NCBI GenBank assembly: GCA_026168455.1
Contig: CM047428.1
Location: forward strand, 34,213,255-34,277,254
Source: Theocolax elegans
Lineage: Eukaryota; Arthropoda; Insecta; Hymenoptera; Cerocephalidae
DNA: 64,000 nt
Reading direction: 5' to 3'
Part shown: positions 44,464 through 58,000 of the stretch, in pieces
Layout of the letters: every line of letters starts with the position of its first letter
Numbering within the stretch: the first letter of the stretch is position 1
Position numbers and translations under genes: made by a program
The notes under the pieces: model-generated
What the model was told of the DNA's origin: nothing
The model's database searches: none
What the model saw: only the letters and a program-made list of their open reading frames with translations

Positions 44464-47400
44464 ATGAATCTACCAATTACGGGATTTCCTGGATCTTTTG
44501 GGAATTCCGAGGTATTTCGGGATGATTCTACCTATGACGGGATTTCCACGATATTTCGGGAATTTCTGAGATATTTTGGAATGTCGCTACTAATTACGGG
44601 ATTTCATGGATCTTCTGGAATTCCGAGGTATTTCGGGATGATTCTACCTATTACGGGATTTCCTGGATATTTCGAGAATTTCTGTGGAAATTCGGGATGA
44701 ATATACTAATTACGGAATTTCCTGTATATTTCGGGAATTTCTGAAATATTTCTGAGAGACTCCACTAATTATGGGATTTCCTGGATATTTCGGGAATATC
44801 TGAGGAATTTCTGGATAACTCTACAATCAAGGGAATTCCTGGATAATTCGGGAATTTCTGAAAAATTTCAGAAAGACTACACTGATTACGGAATTTCCTG
44901 GATATTTCGGGAATTTCTGAGGTATTTCTGGATCACTATACTAATTATGGGATTTCCAGTATATTTCGGGAATTTCTGAGATATTTTGGAATGTCGCTAC
45001 TAATTACGGGATTTCCTTGATATTTCGGGAATATCTGAGGAAATTCGTGATGACTCTACCAATTACGGGATTTCCTGGATCTTTCGGGAATTTCTGAGGA
45101 AATTCGGGGTAACACCAATAATAACGGAATTTCCTGGATATTTCGGGAATTTCTAAGTATTTCTGGATAACTCTACTAAATAAGGGATTTCCTGGATATT
45201 TCGGGAATTTCTGAAATATTTCAGAAAGACTCCACTAATTTATGGTATTTCCTGGATATTTCGGGAATATCTGAGGAAATTCGGGATGAATCTACCAATT
45301 ACGGGATTTCCTGGATCTTTTGGGAATTCCGAGGTATTTCGGGATGATTCTACCTATGACGGGATTTCCACGATATTCGGGAATTTCTGAGATATTTTGG
45401 AATGTCGCTACTAATTACGGGATTTCATGGATCTTCTGGAATTCCGAGGTATTTCGGGATGATTCTACCTATTACGGGATTTCCTGGATATTTCGAGAAT
45501 TTCTGTGGAAATTCGGGATGAATATACTAATTACGGAATTTCCTGTATATTTCGGGAATTTCTGAAATATTTCTGAGAGACTCCACTAATTATGGGATTT
45601 CCTGGATATTTCGGGAATATCTGAGGAATTTCTGGATAACTCTACAAATCAAGGGAATTCCTGGATAATTCGGGAATTTCTGAAAAATTTCAGAAAGACT
45701 ACACTGATTACGGAATTTCCTGGATATTTCGGGAATTTCTGAGGTTTCTGGATCACTATACTAATTAATGGGATTTCCAGTATATTTCGGGAATTTCTGA
45801 GATATTTTGGAATGTCGCTACTAATACGGGATTCCGTGATATTTCGGGAATATCTGAGGAAATTCGTGATGACTCTACAATTACGGGATTTCCTGGATCT
45901 TTCGGGAATTTCTGAGGAATTCGGGGTAACACCAATAATAACGGAATTTCCTGTATTTCGGGAATTTCTAAGGTATTTCTGGATAACTCTACGAAATAAG
46001 GGATTTCCTGGATATTTCGGGAATTTCTTGAAAATATTTCAGAAAGACTCCACTAATTATGGTATTTCCTGGATATTTCGGGAATATCTGAGGAAAATTC
46101 GGGATGAATCTACCATTACGGGATTTCCTGGATCTTTGGGAATTCCGAGGTATTTCGGGATGATTCTACCTATGACGGGATTTCCACGATATTTCGGGAA
46201 TTTCTGAGATATTTGGAATGTCGCTACTAATTACGGGATTTCATGGATCTTCTGGAATTCCGAGGTATTTCGGGATGATTCTACCTATTACGGGATTTCC
46301 TGGATATTTCGAGAATTTCTGTGGAAATTCGGGATGAATATACTAATTACGGAATTTCCTGGATATTTCGGGAATTTCTGAAATATTTCTGAGAGACTCC
46401 ACTAATTATGGTATTTCCTGGATATTCGGGAATATCTGAGGAAATTCGGGATGAATCTACCAATTACGGGATTTCCTGGATCTTTTGGGAATTCCGAGGT
46501 ATTTCGGGATGATTCTACCTATGACGGGATTTCCACGATATTTCGGGAATTTCTGAGATATTTTGGAATGTCGCTACTAATTACGGGATTTCATGGATCT
46601 TCTGGAATTCCGAGGTATTTCGGGATGATTCTACCTATTACGGGATTTCCTGGATATTTCGAGAATTTCTGTGGAAATTCGGGATGAATATACTAATTAC
46701 GGAATTTCCTGTATTTTCGGGAATTTCTGAAATATTTCTAGAAGACTCCACTAATTATGGTATTTCCTGGATATTTCGGGAATATCTGAGGAAATTCGGG
46801 ATGAATCTACCAATTACGGGATTTCCTGGATCTTTTGGGAATCCGAGGTATTTCGGGATGATTCTACCTATGACGGGATTTCCACGATATTTCGGGAATT
46901 TCTGAGATATTTTGGAATGTCGCTACTAATTACGGGATTTCATGGATCTTCTGGAATTCCGAGGTATTTCGGGATGATTCTACCTATTACGGGATTTCCT
47001 GGATATTTCGAGAATTTCTGTGGAAATTCGGGATGAATATACTAATTACGGAATTTCCAGTATATTTCGGGAATTTCTGAAATATTTCTGAGAGACTCCA
47101 CTAATTATGGGATTTCCTGGATATTTCGGGAATATCTGAGGAATTTCTGGATAACTCTACAAATCAAGGGAATTCCTGGATAATTCGGGAATTTCTGAAA
47201 AATTTCAGAAAGACTACACTGATTACGGAATTTCTGGATATTTCGGGAATTTCTGAGGTATTTCTGGATCACTATACTAATTATGGGATTTCCAGTATAT
47301 TTCGGGAATTTCTGAGATATTTTGGAATGTCGCTACTAATTACGGGATTTCCTTGATATTTCGGGAATATCTGAGGAAATTCGTGATGACTCTACCAATT

Positions 47401-49740
47401 ACGGGATTTCCTGGATCTTTCGGGAATTTCTGAGGAAATTCGGGGTAACACCAATAATAACGGAATTTCCTGGATATTCGGGAATTTCTAAGGTATTTCT
47501 GGATAACTCTACTAAATAAGGAATTTCCTGTATATTTCGGGAATTTCTGAAATATTTCTGAGAGACTCCACTAATTATGGTATTTCCTGGATATTTCGGG
47601 AATATCTGAGGAAATTCGGGATGAATCTACCAATTACGGGATTTCCTGGATCTTTTGGGAATTCCGAGGTATTTCGGGATGATTCTACCTATGACGGGAT
47701 TTCCACGATATTTCGGGAATTTCTGAGATATTTTGGAATGTCGCTACTAATTACGGGATTTCATGGATCTTCTGGAATTCCGAGGTATTTCGGGATGATT
47801 CTACCTATTACGGGATTTCCTGGATATTTCGAGAATTTCTGTGGAAATTCGGGATGAATATACTAATTACGGAATTTCCAGTATATTTCGGGAATTTCTG
47901 AAATATTTCTGAGAGACTCCACTAATTATGGGATTTCCTGGATATTTCGGGAATATCTGAGGAATTTCTGGATAACTCTACAAATCAAGGGAATTCCTGG
48001 ATAATTCGGGAATTTCTGAAAAATTTCAGAAAGACTACACTGATTACGGAATTTCCTGGATATTTCGGGAATTTCTGAGGTATTTCTGGATCACTATACT
48101 AATTATGGGATTTCCAGTATATTTCGGGAATTTCTGAGATATTTTGGAATGTCGCTACTAATTACGGGATTTCCTTGATATTTCGGGAATATCTGAGGAA
48201 ATTCGTGATGACTCTACCAATTACGGGATTTCCTGGATCTTTCGGGAATTTCTGAGGAAATTCGGGGTAACACCAATAATAACGGAATTTCCTGGATATT
48301 TCGGGAATTTCTAAGGTATTTCTGGATAACTCTACTAAATAAGGGATTTCCTGGATATTTCGGGAATTTCTGAAATATTTCAGAAAGACTCCACTAATTA
48401 TGGTATTTCCTGGATATTTCGGGAATATCTGAGGAAATTCGGGATGAATCTACCAATTACGGGATTTCCTGGATCTTTTGGGAATTCCGAGGTATTTCGG
48501 GATGATTCTACCTATGACGGGATTTCCACGATATTTCGGGAATTTCTGAGATATTTTGGAATGTCGCTACTAATTACGGGATTTCATGGATCTTCTGGAA
48601 TTCCGAGGTATTTCGGGATGATTCTACCTATTACGGGATTTCCTGGATATTTCGAGAATTTCTGTGGAAATTCGGGATGAATATACTAATTACGGAATTT
48701 CCTGTATATTTCGGGAATTTCTGAAATATTTCTGAGAGACTCCACTAATTATGGGATTTCCTGGATATTTCGGGAATTTCTGAGGAATTTCTGGATAACT
48801 CTACAAATCAAGGGAATTCCTGGATAATTCGGGAATTTCTGAAAAATTTCAGAAAGACTACACTGATTACGGAATTTCCTGGATATTTCGGGAATTTCTG
48901 AGGTATTTCTGGATCACTATACTAATTATGGGATTTCCAGTATATTTCGGGAATTTCTGAGATATTTTGGAATGTCGCTACTAATTACGGGATTTCCTTG
49001 ATATTTCGAGAATATCTGAGGAAATTCGTTATGACTCTACCAATTACGGGATTTCCTGGATCTTTCGGGAATTGCTGAGGTATTGCTGGATAACTCTACT
49101 AAATAAGGGATTTCCTGGATATTTCGGGAATTTCTGATTATTTCAGAAAGACTCCACTAATTATGGTATTTCCTGGATATTTCGGGAATATCTGAGGAAA
49201 TTAGTGATGATTCTACCAATTACGGGATTTCCAGGATCTTTCGGGAATTGCTGAGGTATTTCGGGATGACGCTACTATTTACGGAATTTCCTGGATATTT
49301 CGGGAAGTTCTGAAATATTTCAGAAACACTCCACTAATTACGGAATTTCCTGGATATTTCGGGAATTTCTGAGGTATTTCGAAATGTCTCCACTATTTGT
49401 GGAATTTCCTGGATATTTCGGGAATTTCTGAAATATTTCAGAAAGACTCCACTAATTATGGTATTTCCTGGATATTTCGGGAATATCTGAGGAAATTCGG
49501 GATGAATCTACCAATTACGGGATTTCCTGGATCTTTTGGGAATTCCGAGGTATTTCGGGATGATTCTACCTATGACGGGATTTCCACGATATTTCGGGAA
49601 TTTCTGAGATATTTTGGAATGTCGCTACTAATTACGGGATTTCATGGATCTTCTGGAATTCCGAGGTATTTCGGGATGATTCTACCTATTACGGGATTTC
49701 CTGGATATTTCGAGAATTTCTGTGGAAATTCGGGATGAAT
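44464..49740 (+). repeat. ~823-bp higher-order repeat domain
   Basis: The passage ATGAATCTACCAATTACGGG followed by TTTTGGGAATTCCGAGG starts at 44464, 45286, 46111, 46451, 46801, 47621, 48444 and 49502. Spacings of 820-825 bp (14 monomers) predominate; 340-350 bp (6 monomers) and ~1,060-1,170 bp reflect unequal crossover. A block around 45730-46220 and 49755-50330 carries many single-base deletions, perhaps sequencing or assembly errors. Confidence 0.85.
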
Positions 49741-52019
49741 ATACTAATTACGGAATTCCTGTATATTTCGGAATTTCTGAAATATTTCTGAGAGACTCCA
49801 CTAATTATGGGATTTCACTGGATATTTCGGGAATATCTGAGGAATTTCGGATAACTCTACAATCAAGGGAATTCCTGGATAATCGGGAATTTCTGAAAAA
49901 TTCAGAAAGACTACACTGATTACGGAATTCCTGGATATTTCGGGAATTTCTGAGGTATTTCTGGATCACTATACTAATTATGGGATTTCCAGTATATTTC
50001 GGGAATTTCTGAGATATTTGGAATGTCGCTACTAATTACGGGATTTCCTTGCATATTTCGAGAATATCTGGAGGAAATTCGTTATGACTCTACCAATTAC
50101 GGGATTTCCTGGATCTTTCGGAATTGCGAGGTATTGCTGGATAACTCTACTAACTAAGGGATTTCCTGGATATTTCGGGAATTTGATTATTTCAGAAGAC
50201 TCCACTAATTATGGTATTTCCTGGATATTTCGGGAATATCTGAGGAATTAGTGATGATTCTAACCAATTACGGGATTTCCAGGATCTTTTCGGCGAATTC
50301 TGAGGTATTCGGGATGACGCTACTATTACGGAATTTCCTGGATATTTCGGGAATGTCTGAAATATTCAGAAACACTCCACTAATTACGGAAATTTCCTGG
50401 CTATTTCGGGAATTTCTGAGGTATTTCGAAATGTCTCCACTATTTGTGGAATTTCCTGGATATTTCGGGAAATTCTGAAATATTTCAGAAAGACTCCACT
50501 AATGACGGAATTTTCTGGATATTTCGGGAATATATGAGGAAATTCGTGATGACTCTACCAAATACGGGGATTTCCTGGAACTTCGGGAATCCTGAGGTAT
50601 TTCGAGATGACGCTACCAATTACGGGAATTTCTGAATATTTCGGGAAGTTCTCAAATATTATATAAAGACTCCACTAATTACGGGATTTTTTGGATATTT
50701 CGGGAATATCTGAGGAAATTCGTGATGATTCTACCAATTACGGGACTTCCAGGATCTTTCGGGAATTGCTGAGGTATTTCGGGATGACGCTACTAATTAC
50801 GGAATTTCCTGGATATTTCGGGAATTTCTGAAATATTTCAGAAAGACTCCACTAATTACGGAATTTCCTGGATATTTCGGGAATTTCTGAGGTATTTCTA
50901 CATAACTCTACAAATTAAGGGATTTCCTGGATAATTCGGGAATTTCTGAAATATTTCAGAAAGACTCCACTGATTACGGAATTTCCTGGATATTTCGGGA
51001 ATTTCTGAGGTATTTCTGGGTCACTATACTAACTAGGGGTTTCCAGGATATTTCGGAAATTTCTGAGTAAATTCTGGATAACAGCAATAATAACGGGATT
51101 TTCTGGAAATTTCGGGAATTTCTGAAAAAATTCGAGATGACTAATAATTACGGGATTTTCTGGATATTTCGGGAATATCTGAGGAATTTCGTGACGATTC
51201 TACTAATTACGAGATTTTCTGGATATTTGGGGAATTTCTGAGGTATTTCTGGATAACTATACTAATTACGGGATTTCCAGGATATTTCGGGAATTTCTGA
51301 TATATTTTGGAATGTCGCTACTAATTACGGGATTTCCTTGATATTTCGGGAATATCTGAGGAAATTCGTGATGACTCTACCAATTACGGGATTTCCTGGA
51401 TCTTTCGGGAATTTCTGAGGAAATTCGGGGTAACACCAATAATAACGGAATTTCCTGGATATTTCGGGAATATCTGAGGAAATTCGGGATGAATCTACCA
51501 ATTACGGGATTTCCTGGATCTGTTGGGAATTCCGAGGTATTTCGGGATGATTCTACCTATTACGGGATTTCCAGGATATTTCGGGAATTTCTGAGATATT
51601 TTGGAATGTCGCTACTAATTACGGGATTTCATGGATCTTCTGGAATTCCGAGGTATTTCGGGATGATTCTACCTATTACGGGATTTCCTGGATATTTCGA
51701 GAATTTCTGTGGAAATTCGGGATAACACCAATAATAACGGAATTTCCTGGATATTTCGGGAATTTCTGAGGTATTTCTGGATAACTCTACTAAATAAGGG
51801 ATTTCCTGGATATTTCGGGAATTTCTGAAATATTTCAGAAAGACTCCACTAATTATGGTATTTCCTGGATATTTCGGGAATATCTGAGGTAATTCGAGAT
51901 GAATCTACCAAGTACGGCATTTCCTGGATCTTTTGGGAATTCCGAGGTATTTCGGGATGATTCTACCTATTACGGGATTTCCTGGATATTTCGCGAATTT
52001 CTGGATATTACGGAATTTT

Positions 52020-55000
52020 CTGTATATTTCGGGAATTTCTGAAATATTTCGGAGAGACTCCACTAATTACGGGATTTCCTCGATATTTCGGGAATTTCTG
52101 ATTAATTTCTGAGGAATTTCTGGATAACTATACAAATTAAGGGATTTCCTGGATAATTCGGGAATTTCTGAAATATTTCAGAAAGACTCCACTAATTACG
52201 GAATTTCCTGGATATTTCGGGAATTTCTAAGGTATTTCTGGATCACTCTACTAATTACGGGATTCCAGGATATATCGGGAAATTTCTGAGTAAATTCGGG
52301 ATAAGACCAATAATAACGGGATTTTCTGGAAATTTCTGGATTTCTGAAATTTCGGGATGACTAATAATTACGGGATTTTCTGGATATTTCGGGAATATCT
52401 GAGGAATTTCGTGACGATTCTACCAATTACGAGATTTCCTGGATATTTCGGTAATTGCTGAGGTATTTAAAAAAAAAACTCCACTAACTTATGGTATTCC
52501 CTGGATATTTCGAGCAATTTCTGTGGTATTATGGATATACTCTACAAATTTTGGGATTTCCTGGATATTGCGGGAATATCTGAGGTAAATTCGTGATGAC
52601 TCTACCCAATTCCGGGATTTCCTGGATCTTAGTCGGGAATTTCTGAGGAAATTTCGGGATAACCCTAATATGACGGAATTCTGGATATTACGGGGAATTT
52701 CTGAGGTATTATCATGGATTAAACTCTACTAAATAAGGGATTTCCTGGATATTTCGGGAATATCTGAAATATTTCAGAAAAACTCCACTAATTACGGGAT
52801 TTTCTGGATATTTCGGGAATATCTGAGGAATTTCGTGATGACTAATAGTTACGGAATTTCCTGGATCTTTCGGGAATTCCTGAGGTATTTCGAGATGACG
52901 CTACCAATTACTGGAATTTCAGGATATTTCGGGAATTTCTCAAATATTTCATAAAGACTCCACTAATTACGGGATTTTCTGGATATTTCGGGAATATCTG
53001 AGGAATTTCGTGATGATTCTACCAATTACGGGATTTCCTTGTTCTTTCGGTAATTGCTGAGGTATTTAAAAGAAACTCCACTAATTAATGTATTTCCTGA
53101 ATATTTCGAGAATTTCTGGGGTATTTTTGGATAACTCTACAAATTAAGGGATTTCCTGGATATTTCGGGAATTTCTGAGGTATTTCTGGATAACTCTACT
53201 ATTTACGGGATTTCCAGGATATTTCGGGAATTTCTGAGATATTGTGGAATGACGCTACTAATTACGGGATTTCCTTGATATTTCGGGAATATCTGAGGAA
53301 ATTCGTGATGACTCTACAAAATACGGGATTTCCTGGATCTTTCGGGAATTTCAGAGGAAATTCGGGATAACACCAATAATAACGGGATTTCCTGGATCTT
53401 TTGGGAATTCCGAGGTATTTCTGGATAACTCTACTAAATACGGGATTTCCTTGATATGTCGGGAATTTCTGAAATATTTTGGAATGTCGCTACTAATTAC
53501 GGGATTTCATGGATCTTCTGGAATTCCGAGGTATTTCGGGATGATTCTACCTATTACGGGATTTCCTGGATATTTCGAGAATTTCTGTGGAAATTCGGGA
53601 TGAATATACTAATTACGGAATTTCCTGTATATTTCGTGAATTTCTGAAATATTTCTGAGAGACTCCACTAATTACGGGATATCCTGGATATTTCGGGAAT
53701 TTCTGAGGAATTTCTGGATAACTCTACAAAGTAAGGGATGTCCTGGATATTTCGGGAATTTCTGATGTATTTCGAAATGTCTCCACTAATTGTGGTATTT
53801 CCTGGATATTTCGGGAATTTCAGAAATATTTCAGAAAGACTCCACTAATTACGGAATTTCCAGGATATTTCGGGAATTTCTGAGGTATTTCTGGATAACT
53901 CTACAAATTAAGGGAATTCCTGGATAATTCGGGAATTTCTGAAAAATTTCAGAAAGACTCCACTGATTACGGAATTTCCTGGATATTTCGGGAATTTCTG
54001 AGGTATTTCTGGATCACGATACTAATTATGGGATTTCCAGGATATTTCGGGAATTTCTGAGATATTTTGGATTGTCGCTACTAATTACGGGATTTCCTTG
54101 ATATTTCGGGAATATCTGAGGAAATTCGTGATGACTCTACCAATTACGGGATTTCCTGGATCTTTCGGGAATTGCTGAGGTATTTCTGGATAACTCTACT
54201 AAATAAGGGATTTCCTGGATATTTCGGGAATTTCTGAAATATTTCTGAAAGACCCCACTAATTATGGTATTTCCTGGATATTTCGGGAATATCTGAGGAA
54301 ATTAGTGAAGATTCTACCAATTACGGGATTTCCAGGATCTTTCGGGAATTGCTGAGGTATTTCGGGATGACGCTACTAATTACGGAATTTCCTGGATATT
54401 TCGGGAATTTCTGAAAAATTTCAGAAAGACTCCACTGATTACGGAATTTCCTGGATATTTCGGGAATTTCTGAGGTATTTCTGGATCACGATACTAATTA
54501 TGGGATTTCCAGGATATTTCGGGAATTTCTGAGATATTTTGGATTGTCGCTACTAATTACGGGATTTCCTTGATATTTCGGGAATATCTGAGGAAATTCG
54601 TGATGACTCTACCAATTACGGGATTTCCTGGATCTTTCGGGAATTGCTGAGGTATTTCTGGATAACTCTACTAAATAAGGGATTTCCTGGATATTTCGGG
54701 AATTTCTGAAATATTTCTGAAAGACCCCACTAATTATGGTATTTCCTGGATATTTCGGGAATATCTGAGGAAATTAGTGAAGATTCTACCAATTACGGGA
54801 TTTCCAGGATCTTTCGGGAATTGCTGAGGTATTTCGGGATGACGCTACTAATTACGGAATTTCCTGGATATTTCGGGAATTTCTGAAATATTTCAGAAAC
54901 ACTCCACTAATTACGGAATTTCCTGGATATTTCGGGAATTTCTGAGGTATTTCGAAATGTCTCCACTAATGGTGGAATTTTCTGGATATTTCGGGAATAT

Positions 55001-58000
55001 ATGAGGAAATTCGGGATGACTCTACCAAATACGGGATTTCCAGGATCTTTCGGGAATTGCTGAGGTATTTCGGGATGACGCTACTAATTACGGAATTTCC
55101 TGGATATTTCGGGAATGTCAGAAATATTTCAGAAAGACTCCACTAATTACGGAATTTCCTGGATATTTCGGGAATTTCTGAGGTATTTCTGGATAACTCT
55201 ACAAATTAAGGGATTTCCTGGATAATTCGGGAATTTCTGAAAAATTTCAGAAAGACTCCACTGATTACGGAATTTCCTGGATATTTCGGGAATTTCTGAG
55301 GTATTTCTGGATCACTATACTAATTATGGGATTTCCAGGTTATTTCGGAAACTTCTGAGTAAATTGGGGATAACACCAATAATAACGGGATTTTCTGGAA
55401 ATTTCGGGAATTTCTTAAAAAATTCGGGATGACTAATAATTACGGGATTTTCTGGATATTTCGGGTATATCTGAGGAATTTCGTGACGATTCTACTAATT
55501 ACGAGATTTCCTGGATCTTTCGGTAACTGCTGAGGTATTTAAAAAAAAACTCCACTAATTATGGTATTTCCTGGATAATTCGAGAATTTCTGTGGTATTT
55601 TTGGATAACTCTACAAATTAAGGGATTTCCTGGATATTTGGGGAATTTCTGAGGTATTTCTGGATAACTGTACTAATTACGGGATTTCCAGGATATTTCG
55701 GGAATTTCTGAGATATTTTGGAATGTCGCTACTAATTACGGGATTTCATGGATCTTCTGGAATTCGAGGTATTTCGGTGATTTCTACCTATTACGGGATT
55801 CCTGGATATTTCGAGAATTTCTGTGGAATTCGGGATAACACCAATAATAACGGAATTTCCTGGATATTTCGGGAATTCTGAGGTATTTCTGGATAACTCT
55901 ACTAAATAAGGGATTTCCTGGATATTCGGGAATTTCTGAAAATATTCAGAAAGACTCCACTAATTATGGTATTTCCTGGATATTTCGGGAATATCTGAGG
56001 TAATTCGAGATGAATCTACCAAGTACGGCATTTCCTGATCTTTGGGAATTCCGAGGTATTTCGGGATGATTCTACCTATTACGGGATTTTCCTGGATATT
56101 TTCGCGAATTTCTGGATATACGGAATTTTCTGTATATTTCGGGACTTTGAAATATTTCGGAGAGACTCCACTAATTACGGGATTTCCTCGATATTTCGGG
56201 AATTTCTGATTAATTTCTGAGGAATTTCTGGATAACTATACAATTAAGGGATTTCCTGGATAATTCGGGAATTTCTGAAATATTTCAGAAAGACTCCCAC
56301 TAATTACGGAATTTCCTGGATATTTCGGGAATTTCTAAGGTATTTCTGGATCACTCTACTAATTACGGGATTTCCAGGATATATCGGAAATTTCTGAGTA
56401 AATTCGGGATAAGACCAATAATAACGGGATTTTCTGGAAATTTCTGGAATTTCTGAAAATTTCGGGATGACTAATAATTACGGGATTTTCTGGATATTTC
56501 GGGAATATCTGAGGAATTTCGTGACGATTCTACCAATTACGAGATTTCCTGGATATTTCGGTAATTGCTGAGGTATTTAAAAAAAAAACTCCACTAATTA
56601 TGGTATTTCCTGGATATTTCGAGAATTTCTGTGGTATTATTGGATAACTCTACAAATTATGGGATTTCCTGGATATTTCGGGAATATCTGAGGAAATTCG
56701 TGATGACTCTACCAATTACGGGATTTCCTGGATCTTCCGGGAATTTCTGAGGAAATTCGGGATAACACTAATAATGACGGAATTTCCTGGATATTACGGG
56801 AATTTCTGAGGTATTTCTGGATAACTCTACTAAATAAGGGATTTCCTGGATATTTCGGGAATATCTGAAATATTTCAGAAAAACTCCACTAATTACGGGA
56901 TTTTCTGGATATTTCGGGAATATCTGAGGAATTTCGTGATGACTAATAGTTACGGAATTTCCTGGATCTTTCGGGAATTCCTGAGGTATTTCGAGATGAC
57001 GCTACCAATTACGGAAATTTCTGGATATTTCCGGAATTTCAGAAATATTTCAGAAAGACTCCACTAATTACGGAATTTCCAGGATATTTCGGGAATTTCT
57101 GAGGTATTTCTGGATAACTCTACAAATTAAGGGAATTCCTGGATAATTCGGGAATTTCTGAAAAATTTCAGAAAGACTCCACTGATTACGGAATTTCCTG
57201 GATATTTGGGGAATTTCTGAGGTATTTCTGGATAACTGTACTAATTACGGGATTTCCAGGATATTTCGGGAATTTCTGAGATATTTTGGAATGTCGCTAC
57301 TAATTACGGGATTTCCTTGATATTTCGGGAATATCTGAGGAAATTCGTGATGACTCTACCAATTACGGGATTTCCTGGATCTTTCGGGAATTGCTGAGGT
57401 ATTTCTGGATAACTCTACTAAATAAGGGATTTCCTGGATATTTCGGGAATTTCTGAAATATTTCAGAAAGACTTCACTAATTATGGTATTTCCTGGATAT
57501 TTCGGGAATTCAGAAATATTTCAGAAAGACTCCACTAATTACGGAATTTCCAGGATATTTCGGGAATTTCTGAGGTATTTCTGGATAACTCTACAAATTA
57601 AGGGAATTCCTGGATAATCGGGAATTTCTGAAAAATTTCAGAAAGACTCCACTGATTACGGAATTTCCTGGATATTTCGGGAATTTCTGAGGTATTTCTG
57701 GATCACGATACTAATTATGGGATTTCCAGGATATTTCGGGAATTTCTGAGATATTTTGGATTGTCGCTACTAATTACGGGATTTCCTTGATATTTCGGGA
57801 ATATCTGAGGAAATTCGTGATGACTCTACCAATTACGGGATTTCCTGGATCTTTCGGGAATTGCTGAGGTATTTCTGGATAACTCTACTAAATAAGGGAT
57901 TTCCTGGATATTTCGGGGAATTTCTGAAATATTTCTGAAAGACCCCACTAATTATGGTATTTCCTGGATATTTCGGGAATATCTGAGGAAATTAGTGAAG

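Noticed and set aside
44359..53647. Many plus-strand ORFs of 60-130 codons with NYGISWIFREFL-type repeats
   Set aside because: They are translations of the 59-bp satellite. The period is not a multiple of 3 and the consensus stops all fall in one phase, which leaves long open runs by chance.
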